NCBI GenBank assembly: GCA_003485185.1
Contig: DNAS01000189.1
Span: 26,719-37,361, forward strand
Reading direction: 5' to 3'
Origin: Phycisphaerales bacterium
Lineage (GTDB): Bacteria; Planctomycetota; Phycisphaerae; SM23-33
Length of the DNA stretch: 10,643 nt
The translations under genes and the position numbers were made by a program. Of this stretch, positions 5,935 to 10,643 are shown one piece after another. The notes under the pieces are model-generated. The model had not been told where the DNA came from. It worked only from the letters and a program-made list of their open reading frames with translations, and made no database searches. Every line of letters starts with the position of its first letter. Within the stretch, counting starts at the first letter, position 1.

Positions 5935-6794
5935 ACCTAGCCAGAACGATCGAGGAAGTGCGACAGGAGGTGCGCGAGGCGCGCCAGGCGGGCAAGTGCG
6001 TCGCGCTGGTGCCGACGATGGGCGCCCTGCACGCAGGGCACATGAGCCTGATCGACACCGCCAAGGGCGCATGCGACTTCGTGGCCGTCAGCATCTTCGT
6101 CAACCCGACGCAGTTTGGCCCCGGCGAGGACCTGGACGCCTACCCCCGCACGCCGGAGGAAGACTTCGCCGCATGCGAGGAGCGAGGCGTGGACCTGGTG
6201 TTCCTCCCGGACGTCAAGACCATGTACGGCGGCGGCGGGTTGACCACCGTCAGCGTCGCCCGTCTGGGCGAGACGCTCTGCGGGCGCGCCAGGCCTGGGC
6301 ATTTCGCCGGCGTGTGCACCGTCGTCGCCAAGCTGTTCCACATCGTCCAGCCGGACCGGGCGTTCTTCGGCGCCAAGGACTACCAGCAGGCCGCCATCAT
6401 CCGACGGATGACGGCGGACCTGAATTTCCCCATTGAGATCGTCGTCTGCCCCACGGTCCGCGAGTCCGACGGGTTGGCGATGTCCAGCCGGAACCGCAAT
6501 CTCTCGCCCGAGGAACGCCGGCAGGCGGTCGCCCTGTCGCAGTCGCTCCAATTGGCGCGGCAGTTGATCGAGGAAAGCCGCCCCCCCGCCGCCGAGATCA
6601 TTCAGGCCATGAAGGAATATCTCGCCGAGACCGCCCCGGACGGTGAGGTGGACTACCTCCAGATCGTCGATCCGCGGGACCTGTCCGACGTCGCCGCCAC
6701 CGACAAGCCCGTGCTGGTGGCGCTGGCGGTGAAGTTCTCCCGGGCCAGGCTGATCGACAACATGCTTGTGGACTCGCAGGCCCGAACGTCCTAA
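5931..6794 (+). CDS. panC: Pantothenate synthetase (pantoate-beta-alanine ligase)
   Basis: PanC joins pantoate and beta-alanine with ATP through a pantoyl-adenylate, giving pantothenate for CoA; it is cytosolic. The 287-residue product is of normal length and complete. It shows VPTMGALHAGH (27-37; HAGH is the HIGH-type nucleotide motif), SIFVNPTQFGPGEDLDAYPR, LCGRARPGHFAGVCTVVAKLF, FFGAKDYQQ and the KMSKS-like loop MSSRNRNLS. The C-terminal dimerisation domain follows, including VDYLQIVDP. It starts inside the kinase stop (ATGA), so translation is coupled. It lies 81 bases before panD, whose product supplies its beta-alanine. panB, which would supply pantoate, is not in the window. Confidence 0.97.
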   Translation: MNLARTIEEVRQEVREARQAGKCVALVPTMGALHAGHMSLIDTAKGACDFVAVSIFVNPTQFGPGEDLDAYPRTPEEDFAACEERGVDLVFLPDVKTMYGGGGLTTVSVARLGETLCGRARPGHFAGVCTVVAKLFHIVQPDRAFFGAKDYQQAAIIRRMTADLNFPIEIVVCPTVRESDGLAMSSRNRNLSPEERRQAVALSQSLQLARQLIEESRPPAAEIIQAMKEYLAETAPDGEVDYLQIVDPRDLSDVAATDKPVLVALAVKFSRARLIDNMLVDSQARTS

Positions 6795-6811
6795 GATGGA
6801 TCGTTGCGGCA

Positions 6812-6832
6812 GTTTCAATCGGGTTTCAATCG
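6812..6832 (+). repeat. 10-bp direct repeat in the panC-panD gap
   Basis: GTTTCAATCG occurs at 6812-6821 and 6823-6832, an 11-bp period close to one helical turn. It sits directly before the leader hairpin of panD. It could be a protein-binding site or a chance duplication. There is no spacer of CRISPR length and no further copy. Confidence 0.6.
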
Positions 6833-6864
6833 CCGCCGGAGCGCCAGGTTCCGCGGCGGAAAGG
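6831..6864 (+). promoter_or_regulatory. Leader hairpin next to the panD ribosome binding site
   Basis: CGCCGC (6831-6836) pairs with GCGGCG (6853-6858), and GGA (6838-6840) pairs with TCC (6850-6852), with one bulged C and a 9-nt loop. The stem ends on the first G of the Shine-Dalgarno-like GGAAAGG (6858-6864), which lies 11 bases before ATG 6876. Folding could limit ribosome access. No known riboswitch was recognised. Confidence 0.4.
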
Positions 6865-6875
6865 TGCGATGTTCC

Positions 6876-7232
6876 ATGCAGTTGAAGATACTTCGCGCAA
6901 AAATCCACCGGGCCACGATCACCCAGGCCGAGGTCGACTACATCGGCTCGATCACCATCGACCAGGACCTGCTTGATGCCACGGGCATCCTCCCGGGCGA
7001 GTGCGTCATGGTCGCCGATCTTACCGACGGCGCCCGCTTCGAGACGTACGTTTTCCCCGGCGAGCGGGGCAGCGGCGTTATCTGCGTCAACGGGGCCGCC
7101 GCCAGGCTGGTCCGCGTGGGCGACCTGGTGATCATCATGGCCTTCGGGTACTTCTCCCCGGAGGAGGCGGCCGCCCTCAAGCCCAAGGTGGCCCTGGTGG
7201 ACAAGAAAAACCGCGTCAAGAAAATGCTCTAG
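6876..7232 (+). CDS. panD: Aspartate 1-decarboxylase precursor (pyruvoyl enzyme)
   Basis: PanD decarboxylates L-aspartate to beta-alanine, the partner substrate of PanC; it is cytosolic and tetrameric. ATG 6876 gives a 118-residue protein that aligns without gaps with the E. coli numbering as far as the motifs show: the self-cleavage site Gly24-Ser25 in YIGSITID, Arg54, Thr57 and Tyr58 in GARFETYVF, then ERGSGVICVNGAAARL. Ser25 becomes the pyruvoyl group after autocleavage. An ATG at 6869 is out of frame. An in-frame extension to 6804 would run through the leader hairpin and lacks family sequence. A PanM/PanZ-type maturation factor is not visible here. Maturation helpers are known only in some enterobacteria, so self-processing is the default. 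Confidence 0.96.
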   Translation: MQLKILRAKIHRATITQAEVDYIGSITIDQDLLDATGILPGECVMVADLTDGARFETYVFPGERGSGVICVNGAAARLVRVGDLVIIMAFGYFSPEEAAALKPKVALVDKKNRVKKML

Positions 7233-7255
7233 ACGCCCGGACGCCAGGGATCGGA

Positions 7256-8722
7256 ATGCTTCAGATCATCATTGATCTCGGTACCTTCGAGCTTCTCGGA
7301 CGAAGCATCCCCCTGCGGATCTTCGGGTATGGGCTGATGCTGGTGCTGGGATTCCTCTGCGGAATCGCGCTGGCCCGCTGGCGAGCCCGCCGCGCGGGGG
7401 AAAGCGCCGATGCGATCACCACCTGCGGAATCCTGGCGCTGATCGGGGGCGTCGTGGGCGCGCGCCTCGCCTACGTCATCGAGAACTGGCGTAATTTCCT
7501 GCACCAGAAAGACGTCGCCCTGGAGATCCTCAACGTCACCTCCGGCGGGCTGATCTACTATGGCGGGATCGCCCTGGCCACCGCGATGGTGCTGGTGTAT
7601 CTGCGCGCCAAGCGCCTGCCCGTGCGGCGCTACCTGGACATCATCGCCCCCAGCATGATGATCGGCCTGGCGTTCGGGCGAGCAGGATGCCTGCTGAACG
7701 GCTGTTGCTATGGTGGCCCGTGCGACGAACACTGGCCGCTGGCGGCGCGGTTCCCCCTGTATTCCGAGCCGCTGGTCAAGCTCAACGGGCCGGGACCCTT
7801 TTCCGAAGGCACACAGGGCGCCTCGCCCCCCTACGCCCACCAGTTGGAGGCCGGGCGGGTCCATCCGGACTCGCGCCTGACCTACGTGGCCCGCGTGCCC
7901 CTGCGAGACAAGCACGGGCGGGACCTTCTCTCCGCCGGCCGGCCGCAGTTCAAGGATCGCACGTTCGCACTGCCCCCGCGAGATCTGCACGGTTGGCTGG
8001 CAAACGATCAGCTTGCCACGATGCTTTCCGACACGCCGGCGTTCGAGAAGGACTTCTACCACCTCGCCGGCGCCGACGGGTTGCTGAGCGAACAGGAATG
8101 GCGCCGCGGAATCCGCGAGGGCGATGGCCTGCTCCGCGGCAGCGAGGCATGGGAAGAAGCCCGCACCTTCGACGACAACGCCGACGGGACACTGAGCCCG
8201 CGCGAGATGCGAGCGTACCTGGACGTTCGCCTGGGGCGCATCCTGCGACAGTTCGATTCCGATCACGACGGAAAACTCGATGCAACAGAGCGGGCGATCG
8301 CCAACGAATATCTCCAGGCCGATCTCTATGAAATCGCCCGCCACGCCTGGAGCGAGCCGGTCCGTCCCGCCCAGGCGCTGGGGATCGTCAACGCCCTCCT
8401 GCTGGCGGGGTTGCTGCTGGCTTTCAGCCGCCTGCGGACGCGCGAGGGACAGGTCTTCCTTCTGATGGTCGTGCTCTACCCCGTCACGCGGTTCGTCCTC
8501 GAATCCATCCGTGCAGACAACCCCCACAACCTCGCCAAGGGCATCCTCACGCACAACCAATACACCTCCATCGTGCTGGTGGCCGTCGGCATCGTCCTGC
8601 TGTTCGTCCTGCGAATCCTGCCCGCCTCCTGCGGACCGACGCTCGCCCAGCGGGTTGCGAGCGAAACCGGCAAGCCCCGCGGAAAATCCCGGCAAACCAC
8701 TTCCGGAAAGGACACGCGATGA
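7256..8722 (+). CDS. lgt: Prolipoprotein diacylglyceryl transferase with inserted EF-hand region
   Basis: Lgt moves diacylglycerol from phosphatidylglycerol to the lipobox cysteine of prolipoproteins in the inner membrane. ATG 7256 follows AGGGA (7246-7250) at 5 bases. Core signs are Tyr25 in FGYGLMLVLGF, GGLIYYGG (E. coli has His103 where this has Tyr), GRAGCLLNGCCYG (141-153; Arg142, Asn148), RPAQAL (370-375, in place of HPSQLYE) and RFVLESIR (Arg412, Glu416, Arg419, the same spacing as E. coli Arg239/Glu243/Arg246). About seven hydrophobic segments are visible. At 488 residues it is far longer than usual (about 260-300). The extra length lies between residues about 160 and 368 and holds EF-hand loops at 306-317 and 334-345. 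The C-terminal tail is basic. The stop overlaps the next start (ATGA). Lgt identity is strong; calcium binding is inferred from the loops. Confidence 0.93.
   Translation: MLQIIIDLGTFELLGRSIPLRIFGYGLMLVLGFLCGIALARWRARRAGESADAITTCGILALIGGVVGARLAYVIENWRNFLHQKDVALEILNVTSGGLIYYGGIALATAMVLVYLRAKRLPVRRYLDIIAPSMMIGLAFGRAGCLLNGCCYGGPCDEHWPLAARFPLYSEPLVKLNGPGPFSEGTQGASPPYAHQLEAGRVHPDSRLTYVARVPLRDKHGRDLLSAGRPQFKDRTFALPPRDLHGWLANDQLATMLSDTPAFEKDFYHLAGADGLLSEQEWRRGIREGDGLLRGSEAWEEARTFDDNADGTLSPREMRAYLDVRLGRILRQFDSDHDGKLDATERAIANEYLQADLYEIARHAWSEPVRPAQALGIVNALLLAGLLLAFSRLRTREGQVFLLMVVLYPVTRFVLESIRADNPHNLAKGILTHNQYTSIVLVAVGIVLLFVLRILPASCGPTLAQRVASETGKPRGKSRQTTSGKDTR
8063..8290 (+). other. EF-hand calcium-binding loops inside lgt
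   Basis: Two canonical 12-residue loops are visible. DDNADGTLSPRE (Lgt residues 306-317) has Asp, Asn and Asp at positions 1, 3 and 5, Gly at 6, Leu at 8 and Glu at 12. DSDHDGKLDATE (334-345) has Asp at 1, 3 and 5, Gly at 6, Leu at 8 and Glu at 12. An earlier copy, LAGADGLLSEQE (270-281), keeps Asp5, Gly6, Leu8 and Glu12 but has lost ligands 1 and 3. Starts are 36 and 28 residues apart, compatible with paired helix-loop-helix units. Helical flanks (EQEWRRGI, REMRAYLDVRLGRIL, TERAIANEYLQADL) fit EF-hand helices. Confidence 0.88.
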
Positions 8723-10098
8723 AACGAGTGAGCATGATTTCCCTGTTGACGATCCTGTCAACCGTCGCGGTGGCCAAGGCCGACACCGCGCAACGCCTCG
8801 CCAAGACCGTCCAGGACTACGGAAACTCCCTGGCGGTGTTCCGCTGCACGTTCGAAGACGACCTGATGAAGCAGGTCCTCGTCGCCCAGGCGGTTTGCAT
8901 CCACGTGAACAACGGGATTGGCACCTTCCTGGTCCTGGGCATGGACGGGCGCATGAACCCCGACCGCATCAGCGAGACAGTGCTGATTGCGTCCGGCGTG
9001 GAGCAGAAGACCGTCAAGGCCTCGCTGCTGAGCATCGATCCCGAATTGGACATTGCGTTCGTCCGGGCGTCGGAGAGCTATCCGTGGCAGGCGGTTCCTT
9101 TCGCCACGAGTTCCAAACTCGCCGTCGGGCAGGAGGTGGTGTCGATCGGCCTGACCCCGGGCGACCCCGCCAACACGCCGTGCGTCGCCGCGGGATACGT
9201 TTCGGCCATCGTGCGCAATCCGCGCCAGCTCGTGATGGTCGCGGGCGGACAACTCACCCAACCGGGCTCGCCGGTCTTCGGACCCGACGGGCGGGCGATC
9301 GGACTGATCGGGCAGCAGCTGTTCCAGGGCTACCAGATGGTCCTGAACGAATCCACCGCCAACGTCGCCCTCAAGTCCCAGCAGCAGGCCCAATGCTTCC
9401 TGCCCGTTGAGGAGTTCTCGCACATCTTCCAGCACCTCGGCAAGAAGCGCCGCCTGGCATGGATGGGCGCGGTGCGGTTCACGGGTGTCGGCGCGGAGCT
9501 GTCGGAGGCGCTGAACCTCCGTCGCCCCGGAATCCTGATCGACCAGGTCGTTCCCGGACACGCCGCCGACAAGGCGGGGCTGAAAAACCGCGACGTCATC
9601 GTTGAGATGGACGGTCAGGGCATCGAGAAACTCGCCTCGCCCGAACTGATCGTGCAGAATTTCATGATCTCGCTGTTCCGCCGCAACCCCGGCGAATCCG
9701 TGACGCTGACGATCCTCCGCGGCGGCTCCGAGCAGAAGGTCACCGTGATGCTCGAGTCCATGCCGGTCGGCGCGCACGAAGCGCCCCGCTACGTCAGCCC
9801 CGACCTGGGCTTCGTCGTGCGCGAGCGGGTCCTGCTGGACAAGTACGCCGCCCAGGGACCCGCCGACGTCGAGGGTCTCATCGTGGCGATCGTGGGGCGC
9901 AATACGCCCGCCGCCGCGGGCGGACTCCAGGGCAACGACGTGATCACCAACGTCAACGCCCAGGCGGTCACGACGGCAGACGCCTTCCGCCGGATCGTCG
10001 AGGAGGCCCTGAAAAGCGACCGCTCCAAGGCGATCAACCTGATGATCCGTCGCGGAACGCAGAACCTGGCGATCGCGATCCAGCCGCCGGCGAAATGA
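8719..10098 (+). CDS. Exported HtrA/DegP-like protein with two PDZ domains and no catalytic triad
   Basis: The 459-residue product has a signal peptide (hydrophobic residues 5-17, likely cleavage AKA|DT at about 20/21). A trypsin-like beta-barrel half (about 45-235) follows, then PDZ1 (about 250-352, with GILIDQVVPGHAADKAGLKN from 271) and PDZ2 (about 365-455, from EGLIVAIV at 385). The HtrA fold is recognisable from LDIAFVRA (Asp111), KLAVGQEVVSIGL and DGRAIGLIG. The active serine motif GNSGGP is replaced by QPGSP (181-185), so anchoring on the DGxxIG strand puts Pro182 at the serine position. The segment that should carry the catalytic His (TNxHV) is shortened and has no His. It is therefore probably a non-proteolytic periplasmic scaffold or chaperone-like protein. 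The start overlaps the lgt stop (ATGA), implying coupled translation. The PDZ and export calls are firm; the pseudoprotease call is inferred from motif loss. Confidence 0.85.
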   Translation: MKRVSMISLLTILSTVAVAKADTAQRLAKTVQDYGNSLAVFRCTFEDDLMKQVLVAQAVCIHVNNGIGTFLVLGMDGRMNPDRISETVLIASGVEQKTVKASLLSIDPELDIAFVRASESYPWQAVPFATSSKLAVGQEVVSIGLTPGDPANTPCVAAGYVSAIVRNPRQLVMVAGGQLTQPGSPVFGPDGRAIGLIGQQLFQGYQMVLNESTANVALKSQQQAQCFLPVEEFSHIFQHLGKKRRLAWMGAVRFTGVGAELSEALNLRRPGILIDQVVPGHAADKAGLKNRDVIVEMDGQGIEKLASPELIVQNFMISLFRRNPGESVTLTILRGGSEQKVTVMLESMPVGAHEAPRYVSPDLGFVVRERVLLDKYAAQGPADVEGLIVAIVGRNTPAAAGGLQGNDVITNVNAQAVTTADAFRRIVEEALKSDRSKAINLMIRRGTQNLAIAIQPPAK

Positions 10099-10129
10099 CC
10101 GGGACCGGACGGCCCGGCGGGAGTCTGAC

Positions 10130-10643
10130 ATGACCAAAAACGCACTCGCCCTGGTTGTGCTGCTGGGCGCTTGCGCCGCGGGCGCAATCGCCCAGACGAC
10201 GCGCCCGGCGCCGACCACCGCGCCCGAGGAGTCCGATGTGCTGGCGGCCGAAAGCCTGGTCCGCTCGGCCGTGTCGGTGGCCAACTCGCCCGACGCCCGC
10301 GCCCGCGCCGGACGTCTGGTGGCGCTCAGCGAGTTCGCCAACCTGCTGCGCCCCGGAGACGCCCAGACCACCCGCCTGCTGGCGGGAATCTACGAGACGC
10401 AGGGGCGCATCGACCGCGCCATCGAGGCCGTCGAAACCTGCCTGCGCGCCGCGCCGCAGGACCAGGGCGTCGGGCTCGAATGGTTGCGCCTGAACACCAG
10501 CAATCGCCAGACCGCCGACGCGCGGATCGAGTTCCTCCAATCCGTCGTCACCCGCGAAGACCTGCCCCCGGCCTTGCGGGCCAGCGCCGCGTCCGCCTGG
10601 CGCCGAACGTCGCCTACGATAATCCGGGTACGGCTGCCGACGG
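10130..10643 (+). CDS. Exported TPR-like protein, N-terminal part (runs off window)
   Basis: The frame is open from ATG 10130 to the window end (171 residues). GGCGGGAG (10115-10122) is a fair ribosome site 7 bases before the ATG. Residues 1-21 are a signal peptide, cleaved either at AIA|Q by signal peptidase I or at LLGA|C15 if the relaxed lipobox is used, which would make it an Lgt substrate. A linker TTRPAPTTAPE, in the style of Phycisphaerae exported proteins, follows. Then come alpha-helical repeats, with one TPR-like pair at about 64-110 (LVALSEFANLLRPGDAQTT, LLAGIYETQGRIDRAIEAVE). It lies 31 bases after the PDZ gene and is probably in the same operon. The last 15 or so residues read less like the rest, which may reflect a frameshift. 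Function is unknown; TPRs usually mediate protein contacts. Confidence 0.78.
   Translation, partial: MTKNALALVVLLGACAAGAIAQTTRPAPTTAPEESDVLAAESLVRSAVSVANSPDARARAGRLVALSEFANLLRPGDAQTTRLLAGIYETQGRIDRAIEAVETCLRAAPQDQGVGLEWLRLNTSNRQTADARIEFLQSVVTREDLPPALRASAASAWRRTSPTIIRVRLPT

Noticed and set aside
6812..6832. GTTTCAATCG repeats as a CRISPR remnant
   Set aside because: There are only two 10-bp copies one base apart, with no spacer-length interval, no longer repeat and no cas genes.
7001..7255. N-terminal extension of the lgt frame back into panD
   Set aside because: It is an out-of-frame reading of panD. Lgt starts at ATG 7256 with its own ribosome site.
7229..8761. Long - strand ORF opposite lgt (510 codons)
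   Set aside because: It is an antisense shadow created by G/C in third codon positions. The + strand frame carries Lgt motifs and EF-hands, while the antisense product has no recognisable motif.
8758..10371. Long - strand ORF opposite the PDZ gene and into the TPR gene (537 codons)
   Set aside because: It is an antisense shadow; the + strand carries the signal peptide and two PDZ domains.
10155..10493. 112-codon + strand ORF in another frame of the TPR gene
   Set aside because: The product is almost only Arg, Pro, Ala and Ser. The frame from ATG 10130 has a signal peptide and helical repeats.

Overview
The window is GC-rich and almost entirely coding on the + strand. It looks like a chromosomal piece from a Planctomycetota bacterium, most likely of the Phycisphaerae type. 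The reasons are a PEP-CTERM exported protein with the short tail usual in that phylum, a Thr/Pro-rich linker after a signal peptide (TTRPAPTTAPE), DapL-type lysine biosynthesis, and an Lgt of the NGCCYG type. The assignment is inferred from protein style, not from a marker phylogeny. No rRNA, tRNA, CRISPR array, insertion sequence or phage gene was found.

Layout. (1) 2-688 is the C-terminal end of an SMC ATPase. (2) 689-1214 holds no certain gene. It contains a heptamer-repeat patch, two hairpins, a possible 63-residue ORF (882-1073), a good intrinsic terminator (1082-1120) and a TATAAT box with a leader hairpin. (3) 1215-1958 is a secreted PEP-CTERM protein, followed by a hairpin. (4) 2053-4865 starts with an extended -10 promoter and carries dapL (lysine/peptidoglycan precursor), an unrecognised 138-residue protein, and a UroD/cobamide-methyltransferase-like enzyme. 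(5) 4877-7232 is a tightly packed vitamin and nucleotide block: folK, a deoxynucleoside kinase, panC and panD. The first three overlap or nearly touch. (6) 7256-10643 is an envelope block: an enlarged lgt, a two-PDZ HtrA-like protein without the protease catalytic residues, and the start of an exported TPR protein that runs off the window.

How the genes work together. PanD makes beta-alanine and PanC joins it to pantoate, giving pantothenate for CoA. FolK supplies the pterin for folate, and the kinase salvages deoxynucleosides. DapL feeds diaminopimelate. The envelope block pairs the enzyme that lipidates prolipoproteins with two exported proteins that appear to be protein-interaction scaffolds.

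The most interesting item is the Lgt. It is 488 residues long, against roughly 260-300 for the family. About 200 residues lie between two core motifs that are normally much closer together, and this region contains two canonical EF-hand calcium loops plus a degenerate third. The catalytic core motifs are kept. This suggests a prolipoprotein diacylglyceryl transferase with a built-in calcium-binding module, co-translated with an HtrA-like pseudoprotease.
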